A stretch of DNA of 64,000 nucleotides from Mycosarcoma maydis. Its lineage: Eukaryota > Basidiomycota > Ustilaginomycetes > Ustilaginales. Shown here one piece after another: positions 1 to 9,652 of the stretch. Below the pieces are notes generated by a model. It was not told where the DNA came from. It did not search any database and was given only the letters and a program-made list of their open reading frames with translations. The stretch lies in contig NC_026489.1 in NCBI RefSeq assembly GCF_000328475.2, forward strand, positions 310,001 to 374,000, read 5' to 3'. Position 1 is the stretch's first letter. Each line of letters opens with the position of its first letter. The translations under genes and the position numbers were made by a program.

Positions 1-526
1 ACGGCTATCCGCGCCGCTTGAAACGCTTCGGTCGACATTTTGTACCAGACAGCGTCTAGATGAGTGAGGCTATCGAGGTTATGTGGGCCGATGGGAAGCA
101 AGAACAGATAAGAAATTCTTGTGTGCTGTTCCATGTTGGACAGAACTTGCTGCCTGCGTTCATCATAACTTACATGCAAACCAGTCAAATTGCCAAGATT
201 GAAAATCACGAATCAAATTTCACAGCCAGTCACGAGTTGTAAAGGCCCGTGGCTCAGACCTTGGACCCTGACTTTGGATCATTCACGAATCACTCGTCAC
301 TTGATTCGCCTTTCTCCCAGAGTGTCCTCATATGGCTGGCTGGCTGGCTGGCTGGCTCAGAGCGATCTCAGCTATCGCATCGTGGAACACAATCTCGACT
401 CATTCGTGACCCGCCCTGCACGCAACAGACGTACAAGACGACCTATGCAGGCGAGCCGCCTTGAAAGGCGCCGCGTGGACTATCGTCATTGGCAGAGAGA
501 CCGCTTTTGATTCCGTTTGGGCGAGG
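1..526. other. Left-edge non-coding stretch
   Basis: No recognisable gene lies here. Short open frames reach the left edge and stop within the first 70 bases, so the last codons of an upstream gene could be present, but nothing identifies them. The stretch holds a six-copy GGCT tract and two dispersed CACG elements, AATCACGAAT at 204-213 and AGTCACGAGT at 228-237. Confidence 0.5.
334..357 (+). repeat. (GGCT)6 microsatellite
   Basis: Six perfect tandem copies of the tetranucleotide GGCT, read directly. It lies downstream of the minus-strand FAM32A-like gene. Confidence 0.95.
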
Positions 527-1056
527 CTAGCCTGGACCGACCTTGGGAATGTCATGATGCTCGGACAGCGACCCGAGATACTTGTTGAACGCATCCACCT
601 TTTCTTTGTGCGAGGTGCGAGCTTCTTTTGCGATGCGCTGGTGCATGCGCTTTTTGCGAACCTCTTCGAACTTGCGCTCGGCTTCGGTCATCTTTCTGCC
701 TTCTACAATGACACCATCACTATCGATAGCATCTGGCCTTTCGAGATCATGCTCACCGTCGTCCGTCGCTTTTTGTTTCGATGAGGAGCGAGATGCTGAT
801 GCGGACGTGGAAGCAGCTGCGTGCTTAGCGTCGTGTAAGAACGAGGATCTCACTTTCTTCTTCTTCCTGGGAAACGACAAACAGCAGATAGTCAAGGAGA
901 CATAGAGTCAGTCCGCTGCAAGCTTTGCATTCTTGCACTAAAAAGATGAGAGGCAGGAACTTACTTTTTCTTGTCCTTCTTCCCGTCCTCTCCCTTGAGC
1001 TTGAGCGATCCGCCAGGCTTGAAAGCGTATGCCGACGAAGATGATGCCGGAGCCAT
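527..1056 (-). CDS. FAM32A-like nuclear protein, two exons
   Basis: I read the gene as complement(join(527..866,965..1056)), 143 residues. The first exon starts MAPASSSSAYAF and ends in a run of lysines. The donor is GTAAGT at 964-959 and the acceptor AG is at 868-867. Both join in the same phase and give an uninterrupted poly-Lys stretch. The N-terminal GGSLKLKG motif, the Lys run and the C-terminal block with KFEEVRKKR, TSHKEKVDAFNKYL and SEHHDIPKVGPG match the layout of FAM32A (DUF1754), a small nuclear protein linked in animals to spliceosome function and cell-cycle or apoptosis phenotypes. The human protein is about 112 residues; the extra length here is a Ser/Ala-rich and acidic middle. 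The function in fungi is inferred only from the family. Confidence 0.85.
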
Positions 1057-1850
1057 CGTTGCCCTAGGCACTCGCCTATGCAAGAGTGGATGTGACTGCA
1101 ACTTTGGTTTAACGATGGTGTTATAAGGGCACGACGAGTGGTTCCTCTGTATTCATGATTGGCAAGAGTAGAAAAGGGCATGCAATTCCCGCAATTATTT
1201 TCTCGTACGATACAAAGCTGAGAACCAACTCGACCAAAGTCTGGACTTTATGATGTTTTGCCCCTTAACAAGCTGCTAAGAGAGGATGCAAGATTGGCTT
1301 TATACGCTCTTGATTCGATAATATCGAACAAGAACAAGCTGGCCATCGTCAGAACGGCAGGTGAGCGTGTCAGCGTGGTGCAAGGAGGAGGAGGAGGCGG
1401 CGGCTGGTGCGGCACCGTGCGACTCGGTCATCATCGAATGAATCACGAATGCTGGAAAAATTGCGTGGATCGCCTAGAAAAAGCGCCGGCAGATATTCAC
1501 GATTAATAAATTCACGATTCACGATTCACGATTCACGATTCACGATTCACGATTCACGATTCACGATTCACGATTCACGATTCACGATTCACGATTCACG
1601 ATTCACGATTCACGATTCGGGACACAGGTCCGCCTACAACACCCCCACGACCCTGGCCGAATTACAGTCACAGTCACGAGTATGTTTTTGGGAATCATGA
1701 ATCACAGAATATGACTGACCGCATTTGTCGTCAGCAGATCATCCCTGAGTAGCTAAGCTCCTTCTTTTTGTCCTTCTCGCTTGCACCTGCATATTTGATC
1801 TTCTCGTCCGTCCTCATCCCTGCCTCGTCCTCGCATATGCACGCACACGG
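1057..1850. other. Intergenic region with heptamer array
   Basis: This lies between divergently transcribed genes, FAM32A-like on the left and the small mitochondrial-type protein on the right, so it should hold both promoters. It contains a G-rich purine tract near 1,383-1,410, an AATCACGAAT element at 1,441-1,450, the long heptamer array, and AGTCACGAGT at 1,672-1,681. The open frame through the array translates to a monotonous repeat and is not a gene. Confidence 0.6.
1511..1617 (+). repeat. Tandem 7-bp repeat TTCACGA, 15 copies
   Basis: Fifteen perfect consecutive copies of TTCACGA run from 1,511 to 1,615, followed by a partial copy. The array is flanked by AT-rich sequence on the left and a GATTCGGG edge on the right. 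The same heptamer occurs as single or few-copy elements throughout the window. Confidence 0.97.
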
Positions 1851-2117
1851 ATGCTGAGAAGTAAATTGTCGGCAAAGTCCATCCGTCTCGCACGCTTTGA
1901 TTGCCTCGCAACGCCCGCCACCATCAGGGCTTACTCTTCCAAGCCGCAAAAGAATCATCCTAGTCCTGTTGGATTCGTGGTGATTGCGATCGCTGCGTTT
2001 GGTTCATTTGCCTACATCTCTCGCACACGTCACGAGGATCCTCAGAAGCATCTGCGCGAGAAACGCATCCCTCACCCTAACCCACTCATTCCGCCTCGCT
2101 CGCAGGAACCGCAGTGA
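1851..2117 (+). CDS. Small single-span protein with mitochondrial-type N-terminus
   Basis: An 88-residue frame starting with ATG at 1,851 and ending TGA. Residues 1 to about 30 are rich in Arg, Lys, Ser and Ala and lack acidic residues except one Asp, as in a cleavable mitochondrial presequence; an RAYSSK motif follows at 27-32. Residues about 40-56 (GFVVIAIAAFGSFAYI) form one hydrophobic segment, followed by a basic polar tail ending in PRSQEPQ. I do not recognise the family. The layout suits a small inner-membrane subunit or assembly factor, but that is inference. It sits about 200 bp upstream of the UMP kinase gene on the same strand. Confidence 0.65.
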   Translation: MLRSKLSAKSIRLARFDCLATPATIRAYSSKPQKNHPSPVGFVVIAIAAFGSFAYISRTRHEDPQKHLREKRIPHPNPLIPPRSQEPQ

Positions 2118-2319
2118 GATTTCGATTTCACACACATCCACATACCGCCGTACTAACTCGACCGTACTACGTTGCACACGTCCGACTGCTTGACTCATCT
2201 AACCCACCACCTCTTTTCCCACTCTCTTGTGCTTCCAACAAGCGGAAGCCTAAGAGAGCATCGTCGCATATCGACCGACTTCGCCCAACATAGACTGGTC
2301 AAAGACATTGCTCGGCAGG

Positions 2320-3117
2320 ATGGGTCTGTTCGACAAGCTCAAGCACAAGAAGCACGAACCGGTCGAGGCAGCTCCTGCCCCTGCTGCTCACATTGCATCT
2401 GCACCCGCTGCTGATGCTGAGACTGGTGCTGGTGCCGTTGAGAAGGATACGCCACGATTCGACTCGTCCAAAGTGACGGTCGTCTTTGTGCTTGGCGGAC
2501 CCGGTGCTGGCAAAGGCACCCAGTGTGCTCGTCTCGTACAAGATTACGGCTTTGTTCACCTTAGCGCCGGTGATCTGCTGCGTGCCGAACAGCAACGTCC
2601 AGGCTCCCAGTACGGTGCCATGATCGCCGACTACATCAAGGAAGGCAAGATCGTGCCCATGGAAGTAACCGTCGCTCTGCTTTCCAACGCGATCGCGGAA
2701 GCTCTCTCCAAGCAAGCCACTACCGAAGCCGATCACTCGATCCCTGAAGAGCACAAACTCAAATGGAGCGATGGCAAGGGTCGCTTCCTTGTCGACGGCT
2801 TCCCACGCAAGATGGACCAGGCGATCAAATTTGACGAATCAGTATGCGAGTCCAAGTTTGTGCTGTTCCTGCAGTGCAGTGAAGAAGTGATGCTCGAGAG
2901 ATTGCTCGAGCGTGGAAAGACCAGCGGTCGCGCCGATGACAACATCGAGTCGATCAAGAAGCGTTTCCAGACCTTTGTAGAGACCTCGATGCCTGTGGTC
3001 GACTACTACCGAAAACAGGACCGCGTGGTAGAGGTCGACTCGATCAAGACGGTGGATCAGGTCTATGCCGAGATCAAGGAGGCTATGGATCGCACCTTTG
3101 CCAAGCTTGAGCAGTAG
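2320..3117 (+). CDS. URA6: UMP/CMP kinase (adenylate kinase family)
   Basis: 265 residues from the ATG at 2,320. The longer frame to its left begins only with a non-ATG codon. The enzyme transfers phosphate from ATP to UMP, CMP or dUMP in pyrimidine nucleotide synthesis. The P-loop GGPGAGKGT is at about 59-67, the NMP-binding LSAGDLLRAE at 81-90, the FPR of the NMP site at 161-163 (VDGFPRKMDQA), and the LID region with ERGKTSGRADDN at about 197-208. The short LID is typical of UMP/CMP kinases rather than long-type adenylate kinases. A 50-residue Ala/Pro-rich N-terminal extension and a roughly 25-residue insert near 128-152 lengthen it relative to yeast Ura6 (about 204 residues). The position of the C-terminal stop is normal. 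Confidence 0.93.
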   Translation: MGLFDKLKHKKHEPVEAAPAPAAHIASAPAADAETGAGAVEKDTPRFDSSKVTVVFVLGGPGAGKGTQCARLVQDYGFVHLSAGDLLRAEQQRPGSQYGAMIADYIKEGKIVPMEVTVALLSNAIAEALSKQATTEADHSIPEEHKLKWSDGKGRFLVDGFPRKMDQAIKFDESVCESKFVLFLQCSEEVMLERLLERGKTSGRADDNIESIKKRFQTFVETSMPVVDYYRKQDRVVEVDSIKTVDQVYAEIKEAMDRTFAKLEQ

Positions 3118-3589
3118 ACAATTGGACGTTTTGACCCGGACAACTCGTCCTCCGCTTCTGAATGGTTCTTCTTCATGTGACAATCACAATCGCAAATATC
3201 ACAATCGTGAATGTCAATCACGAATGTCGATTCGAACCAAGCCATCCTTGTGTGATGCTCAGTTGGAGCCAACTTTTCAACAAACTGCTGTGCATGCTGT
3301 GCAGGAAAAACTTGAATAAGCTGTGGGTTTGAGTTCCGTGGTAAGTTGACTCATAGTTAACCGATAGAATTTGGTGGGTCGTGCGTTGTGCTTGCTGTGC
3401 TTGCTGTGCTTGCTGTGCGTGTCTCGAGGCGCGTGTTGGGTTTCAATTTTGGCACAAGCACCAAGGCACAAAAACGAAACGCGGTTGCGAGGTGTTGGTC
3501 TTGTCTCGCTTCTAAACTTGGTGAGCTGGTCGTCCTCTTCTTTCCGTTCCATCATCACATCGAACCATCCACTCTGCTACGATCGCCAT
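3118..3589. other. Intergenic region with CACG elements and 9-bp repeat
   Basis: No gene seen. Just after the kinase stop there are several CACG/CGTG elements, including AATCACGAAT at 3,216-3,225. A 9-bp direct repeat, TGTGCTTGC, occurs three times at 3,387-3,413. The frame through that repeat continues into dynamitin but has no ATG before 3,590, so I treat it as leader. Confidence 0.6.
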
Positions 3590-5059
3590 ATGTCTGAATC
3601 AGCAAGCTTGTCGAGTGGCGCATTGGCTGGTGCGCCCTCTTCCAGCTACGCAAAATACGCCAGTCTCCCGGACGTCGATACCACCGCACCGGACGTGTAC
3701 GAATACGAAGGGGCAAACCGCGATTCGAGTCGTGCTGGTCGACAACGCTCGCACAGACAAAGAGGCGATCGTGACGGACAAAATAGCGATTCAAATTCAT
3801 CCAGCGACGATTCGGAACGCATTGCTAACCGCAAGCATGCGGGCGAGGGTAAAGCAGGCGCCGGTCCCGACGATATTGATAGCTCATCGTTGCGTGTCAA
3901 CGATGCAGCTGCCAAGTTCAGCGGCGCGACACACCTGGAGGCGAACTCTACGGACTTTTCTGGTCGGCTGCAAGGAAAGAGCAGGAAAACAAGGAAGACG
4001 GAGGTGACAAGGCGAAGAGATGCAGGAATTGAAACGACGACTTACGCGCTGGATGGTGAGGTCACAAGAGGTGAAGAATCGGTGGTGGATCGTCTGCGTA
4101 GGCTCAAGTTTGAAGCGAGTCAATTGGAGGAAGAACTGGATGCTGCTGCTGTGTCGGACAGAAACACGACAGCGCAAGGAAAGACGTCGACAGAGCAGGT
4201 AGACCACGCCGAAGTGGTAAGCCAGCTCAAAGTGCTACAAGACCAACTCGCCAGAATGCCGTCGCCACTGGCATCGACGACAGAGGAGGACAAATTAGAC
4301 AAGGAATCCATCCGAAGATTGATTCAGCAGATCAAGCAACCGTCTGCCGTCAGCTCTGACGCTGCAGATGCTGCTGTGGCTCCACTTACTGGCACATCAG
4401 CTTCGGCAACGTCCGAAACGCGACGCACTGTCGACATGGCACATTTGGAGGCACGACTGTCGGAACTCGAATCCACGCTCGGACTCGAAGAAGTGCTCTT
4501 GGACGAATCGAAACCAGTATCACGTCCGGTGCTACCCACACTTTCTCGGCTGGAACATCAACTATCGCTGCTTTCACAGCCTCGACACCTGGACGCCATC
4601 AGTCGACGCGTCAAAGTGCTGGTCACCGAGATGGACCGTGTTCACGATGTACGTCGCAAACTTGGCACCACCACCACGGCGGGTGGCGATACCTTGTCAG
4701 CCATCGAGCCGTCTTCCACTTCTACACCAGCACTCACGCCGACCGACCTGACCAAGCTCCAACACCTCTTTGACGTATCAACACGCCTTGAGCCTCTTCT
4801 TCCGGTGATACCTAGCGTCCTAAGCCGACTTCAGACGCTGTCCGAACTCCATTCGTCGGCAGCCCACTTCGGCAGTACACTGCAGGAGTTGGAAGAGGCA
4901 AATGAAGAAAGACAGCGGCAGGATCACGAATTGAATCAATTGTTGCAAAAAATGGAGGTAAATATGGAACAGACCCAGAAAACGGTAGAGGCGAACCTTG
5001 TCTCCTTGCAGAGTAGGATTGAGGACGTCGCGGCGAGGTTGGACAAGGTATTACATTGA
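3590..5059 (+). CDS. Dynamitin (dynactin p50 subunit)
   Basis: 489 residues from the first in-frame ATG at 3,590. Dynamitin is the p50 subunit of dynactin, the cofactor that links cytoplasmic dynein to cargo and to microtubule plus ends. The diagnostic N-terminal motif is at about 21-40: YAKYASLPDVDTTAPDVYEY, the fungal counterpart of the KYxxLPxxxxxxPDVYE signature. A charged low-complexity stretch follows (about 42-150). The rest is mostly predicted helix and coiled coil: a heptad-rich segment near 165-185 (VDRLRRLKFEASQLEEEL), another near 280-300, and a long C-terminal coiled coil near 425-489. The length fits the family (about 400-480). Ustilago relies on dynein/dynactin for long-range endosome and nuclear movement, so this is probably an important growth gene. 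Confidence 0.88.
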   Translation: MSESASLSSGALAGAPSSSYAKYASLPDVDTTAPDVYEYEGANRDSSRAGRQRSHRQRGDRDGQNSDSNSSSDDSERIANRKHAGEGKAGAGPDDIDSSSLRVNDAAAKFSGATHLEANSTDFSGRLQGKSRKTRKTEVTRRRDAGIETTTYALDGEVTRGEESVVDRLRRLKFEASQLEEELDAAAVSDRNTTAQGKTSTEQVDHAEVVSQLKVLQDQLARMPSPLASTTEEDKLDKESIRRLIQQIKQPSAVSSDAADAAVAPLTGTSASATSETRRTVDMAHLEARLSELESTLGLEEVLLDESKPVSRPVLPTLSRLEHQLSLLSQPRHLDAISRRVKVLVTEMDRVHDVRRKLGTTTTAGGDTLSAIEPSSTSTPALTPTDLTKLQHLFDVSTRLEPLLPVIPSVLSRLQTLSELHSSAAHFGSTLQELEEANEERQRQDHELNQLLQKMEVNMEQTQKTVEANLVSLQSRIEDVAARLDKVLH

Positions 5060-6049
5060 TCTTTGTAGCGGCGAAAGGAGGTGTTGGCTGAGAATGAAAG
5101 CTGCGCATCTCTGATCTGTTGCGAAAGCGAGAAGGGTGTTTACGTTGACCGTCTTGGCATGATGGAATGATAGGATTGTGTCGATGAGGAAGACGTTCAA
5201 GATCTTGCCCGTCACCAGATCGCATCTATCATGGGGCACAGCGGGATCAATAGCCTGCACGTCAACTCTGCAATGACCATTGTCCTGTTTTTATTTCTAC
5301 TACACTGATCCTGCAGATCCACGATAGTGTTGTTACCTTGGGCCGTCACACGAACGGCTAATCGCGGATTTGGGTTAAGCGGAAGACGCGGTGCCTTGAG
5401 CGCCAATCGTGATTCGAGAGCGTCGAAGATCCATCGTGGATTAGCACTTTTCTTGGCGTTGTTCATGTATGTGTGTGTGTGTGTTTGGGGGGTTTTTTCC
5501 CGCTCCGAGCAGGAATTTCAAAAAAGGCTTTTCCGTCTTCTTTCTGACTCGAATTTGCAGCATCGTGATTCGTGATTCTGATTAAACTCACTCGGTTGAG
5601 ATTTCACGATTGCCACGAGGCAGCCAAGCAAGCACAAATACAGAATCACGAATGTCACGATATGTTCATGCACGAGTAAGTCGTGAGTGCAACAAGGCGA
5701 GCTCAGTGGCGAGCGGCGAGCAGCGAGCGATACAAGCTGTCTTATGCTTCTGTGCAAGGAACAAGACCCTGGCTTGATAGTGTTAAAAGCGGAACAACGT
5801 GGCTGAGCTCAAGGGTTTATGTATGAATGGGCCCCAATATCCTCGATCCCACTTCCATCATCACTCGATCCAACTTGCGACAGTCACGATTGTTGTTTTC
5901 TGGAAACACTCGGTCGTCTTCAAGCAGCACTTGATTGACCTTGGTGCCATCTGGCTCTTGTCCTGTTTCCGATTTTGAAAACGGAAGATCAACATCGCCG
6001 CTTCTCCCAACTTTGGCCTGTGGTCTATCCTTCCATCACCAAAGACAAG
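5060..6049. other. Intergenic region, promoter of the permease
   Basis: About 1 kb with no supportable gene. It contains a (GT)7 tract at 5,471-5,484 and a cluster of CACG/CGTG elements between about 5,560 and 5,890, among them AATCACGAAT near 5,643 and the reverse-strand form AGTCGTGAGT near 5,670. The frame upstream of 6,050 lacks an ATG. Confidence 0.55.
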
Positions 6050-7615
6050 ATGGCGACGGTACCATCATCCCAGCTCGATGTCGAGCACCAAACCGCGGAT
6101 CACGACCTGAAAATCGACTCGTCCGATTCCACGGACGAATCGTTTATTAGCGATTACAAACGCACCATCCAATCCTCGCCTATTCTCCGCCAGCTCGACG
6201 TCGTGGCCTCGAAACTGTCCGTGTTTCGCATCGAATCCATCTCGATCCGACCGCTCATGCTCTCGGAACGAATCGGTCGCGATTGGTGGAGCGTCAGCTT
6301 GATTTGGTTCTCGTGCAACGTCAACGTCCTCTCCTTTTCCGCTGGAACGCTCGTCTCGTTGCTCGAGATGGATATGAAATCGGCCATGTTGACAACCCTC
6401 TTTGTCGGTGGCTTTTGCTGCATCTTCCCTGCCTACTTCACCCTCTTCGGTCCGAAACTGGGCATGAGGCAGATGATCCACTGCAGGTATTCGTTCGGAT
6501 ACTTTGGTGCGAGCTTGATCAGCTTGCTCAATTTGGCGACCATGCTGGGCTACTGCATCCTCAATTCGATCGTGGGTGGGCAGACGTTGTCAGCCGTTAG
6601 CGCCAGAGGCGATGGCACTTCGACCTTGACTCCGGATGTGGGGATCGTGGTGGCAGCCTGCATCGCCCTCGTCGTCTCGTTCAGCGGTATCCGGGTGTTG
6701 CACTACTTTGAACGTTTCTTCTGGGTCCCCACCTTGATCTGCTTCGTCATCCTCATCGGTAAGGCCGGTACAGGTCCACAGGCCCTGCATGTCGCTTCCA
6801 ATCAACCCACCGCTACTGCTTCGTCGGTCTTGGGCTTCGCCGCCATCATCGCTGGCTTCATCCTTTCCTACTCGGCGCTCGTCTCGGACGTCTCGCACTA
6901 TCTACGACCAGATGTTTCGCCACACAAACTGTTTTGGTCGGTCTACTTTGGCTTCTTCCTTTCGTGCGTACCGTTCATCATGATCGGTGCGGCATTTGCT
7001 TGTTCATCGTACGACAACCCGGTGTGGTCGGACGCTTTGTCCGTCTCCTCGGGTCAGTTCTTCCAACTCATCCTCGCTGGCTCGTTGGGCAACTTCGGTC
7101 GCTTCCTCGTCGTCTTGCTTGCTCTGTCGGTGTGTGGAAACATTTCGGCTACCATCTACAGCATTGGTCTCAACTTTCAAACCTTGCTACCGTTCCTTGG
7201 ACCCGTCCCACGATTCGTATGGCCGCTCTTTGCATTCGCCATCTTTCTTCCCCTGGCCATTGTTGGCCATAGCAAGTTCTACGAGACTCTGACGGATTTC
7301 ACGAGCGTCCTTGGTTACTGGGCAAGTCTATACGTGGGTGTGGTCACCGCTGACCACGTCATTTTCAGAAAGAGAGATTACACGAGCTACAATGCTAGAC
7401 ATTGGAATCGGTGGGGACAGCTGCCGCCTGGCTTGGCTGCTCTAGCCGCCTGCTGTATCTCGTTAGCTGTCGTCGTACCGAGTATTGACCAAGCCTGGTT
7501 CCAGGGCCCCATCGCCAAGCGGAGTGGTGATTTGGGTTTCGAAACCGGTTTGGTGGCAAGCATCGTACTGTACGTCCCACTCAGGATGCTGGAGAACAAG
7601 GTGTTTGGAAGGTAG
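6050..7615 (+). CDS. NCS1-family permease, purine-cytosine type
   Basis: 521 residues from the ATG at 6,050. It is a multi-span plasma-membrane transporter of the nucleobase-cation-symport-1 family, Fcy2/Tpn1 branch, which moves purines, cytosine or vitamin B6 compounds with protons. Evidence is the family start of the membrane domain (SERIGRDWWSVSLIWFSCNVN, read in two parts near 80-100), about twelve hydrophobic segments between roughly 90 and 515, and conserved patches such as FGPKLGMRQM, RYSFGYFGA, VSDVSHYLRP and YETLTDFTSVLGYWAS. The N-terminal 60 residues are polar and acidic, as usual for this branch. Sequence alone does not separate a cytosine/purine substrate from pyridoxine. It is convergent with the OST3 gene. 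Confidence 0.87.
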   Translation: MATVPSSQLDVEHQTADHDLKIDSSDSTDESFISDYKRTIQSSPILRQLDVVASKLSVFRIESISIRPLMLSERIGRDWWSVSLIWFSCNVNVLSFSAGTLVSLLEMDMKSAMLTTLFVGGFCCIFPAYFTLFGPKLGMRQMIHCRYSFGYFGASLISLLNLATMLGYCILNSIVGGQTLSAVSARGDGTSTLTPDVGIVVAACIALVVSFSGIRVLHYFERFFWVPTLICFVILIGKAGTGPQALHVASNQPTATASSVLGFAAIIAGFILSYSALVSDVSHYLRPDVSPHKLFWSVYFGFFLSCVPFIMIGAAFACSSYDNPVWSDALSVSSGQFFQLILAGSLGNFGRFLVVLLALSVCGNISATIYSIGLNFQTLLPFLGPVPRFVWPLFAFAIFLPLAIVGHSKFYETLTDFTSVLGYWASLYVGVVTADHVIFRKRDYTSYNARHWNRWGQLPPGLAALAACCISLAVVVPSIDQAWFQGPIAKRSGDLGFETGLVASIVLYVPLRMLENKVFGR

Positions 7616-7960
7616 CACTGGTCCAACCTTTGTTTTCGAGGCCAGTAGAAACTTGGTCGTGTTGCCATTCTCATGCTGTAACGGGACTTGACTCTCCAAG
7701 TTCAAGAGCAAACTTCTCTGTGCTCATTGATCGATAGAGCTCAAGCCAGGTGTATCACTCTCCTAGAGGACAAGACGCTTTGTAAAATGTAGACAAGAGA
7801 TTCGTTAAGCACAGCACCACACGGTCAAGTGAAGCCTGATTTGAGCATTCCTACCCACTGCTTGCATTACCGAGTTGTCTTTCGATCAAACGAAAATGCG
7901 TTACCTCTCGCACTTGCTTCACCCTCGTCCATTTCGTGGTCTAGCCAGCGTCGACGAGCT
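7616..7960. other. Convergent 3' region
   Basis: A 345-bp gap between the stops of the permease (+) and OST3 (-). No gene, RNA or repeat was recognised; it presumably holds both 3' untranslated regions. Confidence 0.6.
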
Positions 7961-8968
7961 CTAAAAGAAAAGCCTGAATGGATAGCTCGGATTCTTCGTC
8001 CTGAAGATGAAGAACAGCAGACTGAAAGTAGCCAAGAAGATGGCGGACCACACATACACGCCTGCCCTCTGCCTCGTTGGATCCCTCTGAGCCGGCACCA
8101 GCACGGTCAATGCGATGAAGCTGAATGCCAACAAGGAGTAGATGGCCGCGACGATCTGCGTCTCCACACCATATTGATTTTGGAATCCGCCTGCAAAGTA
8201 CTCTGGTTTACCCCCTGCCTTCATTGCGATGTACGGTGCGCCACGGATCGAGTTCCACATGTAGCCAGAGTTGAAGACGATCATGCTTCCGATGCAGAGC
8301 AACATCCAGATCGGTTTCGATGAGGTGAATACCCCGGAAAGATGAGGGCCAATGAAAAAGATGGCTCCAGCGACCATGATGGTGCTCGTAGCGATGACGA
8401 TGATGAGTTTCCGGTTGAGTGGCTGTTTGTAGGTGAATTTAGTGTTGAGCAGTTTGTTGAGATGGTCGGCGACATCTGGTGCCGAGAAAGATCGCTCGTT
8501 GAAATCGAACGAGACGTGATCCGGCGAGCCATTGCTGGCCGTTGGCGCGGGGAAAGTGTAGAGTACGGGAGCGTGTTGCAGCTGATACCGAGCGAAGACG
8601 CCTTGGGCGCGACTGAACTCGGCCTTGATGAAGACGTTCTTCGACTTGACCGACTTGTTCTTGTTCCACTGCTGGGCGAGCTTTTCGAACTCGGGTTGGA
8701 ACACTTGACATGGTGGACACTTGATGCCGCCCGTAGTGGTGGTGAGCAATGCGGTGACAGCGTAGTCGCGTGGAACCTGAATGATCTGGGAGAATTCGTT
8801 GGTGTCGACATCGATAAATCCCTGGCTCGAAGATTGGATTCGCTTGAAGAGCGCCTCCTGCTCTTTCGCCTGACGCTGTGCAAAAGTGCCAGTGACCTGG
8901 CTCAAGGCGAGAAACGACAGCAATGCTAGTAGACCATAGCTGACCAGTGAAGCTATAGATGCCCTCAT
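7961..8968 (-). CDS. OST3: Oligosaccharyltransferase subunit Ost3/Ost6
   Basis: 335 residues from the ATG at 8,968. The frame extends 51 codons further upstream, but the chosen Met is followed at once by a signal peptide. Residues 1-30 are a cleavable signal sequence (SLVSYGLLALLSFLALS). A luminal thioredoxin-like domain follows with the active-site CPPC at 84-87 (GGIKCPPCQVFQPEFEKLA). The C-terminal half has four membrane spans (about 200-330). This is the classic layout of Ost3/Ost6/TUSC3, the oxidoreductase subunit that helps the OST complex N-glycosylate sites next to disulfide-forming cysteines in the endoplasmic reticulum. The intact CxxC predicts an active oxidoreductase. It ends in an aromatic RLFF tail. 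Confidence 0.92.
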   Translation of the reverse strand: MRASIASLVSYGLLALLSFLALSQVTGTFAQRQAKEQEALFKRIQSSSQGFIDVDTNEFSQIIQVPRDYAVTALLTTTTGGIKCPPCQVFQPEFEKLAQQWNKNKSVKSKNVFIKAEFSRAQGVFARYQLQHAPVLYTFPAPTASNGSPDHVSFDFNERSFSAPDVADHLNKLLNTKFTYKQPLNRKLIIVIATSTIMVAGAIFFIGPHLSGVFTSSKPIWMLLCIGSMIVFNSGYMWNSIRGAPYIAMKAGGKPEYFAGGFQNQYGVETQIVAAIYSLLAFSFIALTVLVPAQRDPTRQRAGVYVWSAIFLATFSLLFFIFRTKNPSYPFRLFF

Positions 8969-9652
8969 CTTGTGATGATGACCCAAATGTTGAGGCAAAC
9001 GAAAAGGATGGCGAAATGGTGCAGAGAGGAGCGAAGAGAGACAGCAAGTGTCGGAAACCGTCGAGGTTCCACGTCGGAGCTCAGCAGCGTCCGTGCGGCG
9101 GAGGGCTTCTTCTTCTCGCACGGAACCACGATCTGACAGTCACATACACCAAGTACGCAGTAACACACTAACAAGTCACGAGTGTACCTGTACCCTGTAC
9201 AAAATCACGAATGTCCGTAGTCGCACGTCGCGGGTATTTTCAGTCTGCATTTCTGAACCACTTTTCTTCAGTGCTTTCTTTTCTTTTTTTAGGCTTTTGT
9301 CTTTACATATTCACGATTCACGATTGATATTCGTGATTTGTGATTCGTGATCCGCTTTCCTGGCTCGGACCAAGTCACGAGTTTCCTCAGATGCTGTACA
9401 CGGTAAAGTTACTTGAGAAAGGGTCCTGCCCCTGTCACGGGCAAGCAATGGTGAATGTGAGCTGTCCAGATGGAGCAAGACCAAGGGTGTTCAACCTACA
9501 TCAACCCATACTTCTCCATCCTTTTCTTCTTTCAGGAGTCCTAGGTCCTCGCACTAGCACATCCTTGGACTCTCAGCGCTGCTTTTGGTCATCCAGGCTT
9601 CTGACTTTCGCCATCGACGCCGTTTCTACCTGGTGAGGTCAGTGGAGCCATC
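8969..9652. other. Divergent promoter region with CACG elements
   Basis: Shared upstream DNA of OST3 (-) and the LisH-WD40 gene (+). It contains AGTCACGAGT at 9,174-9,183 and 9,373-9,382, AATCACGAAT at 9,203-9,212, and a mixed run of TTCACGA and TCGTGAT units at about 9,308-9,352. A pyrimidine tract ending TTTCAG near 9,534 could be the end of a 5' untranslated intron; that is only a suggestion. Confidence 0.55.

Noticed and set aside
1511..1617. Possible CRISPR-like array
   Set aside because: Units are contiguous 7-mers without spacers, and the genome is eukaryotic.
1407..1700. Open frame encoding a repeating RFTIHDS peptide
   Set aside because: It is only the translation of the TTCACGA array (three heptamers make 21 bases); no conserved sequence outside the array and no splice or start support.
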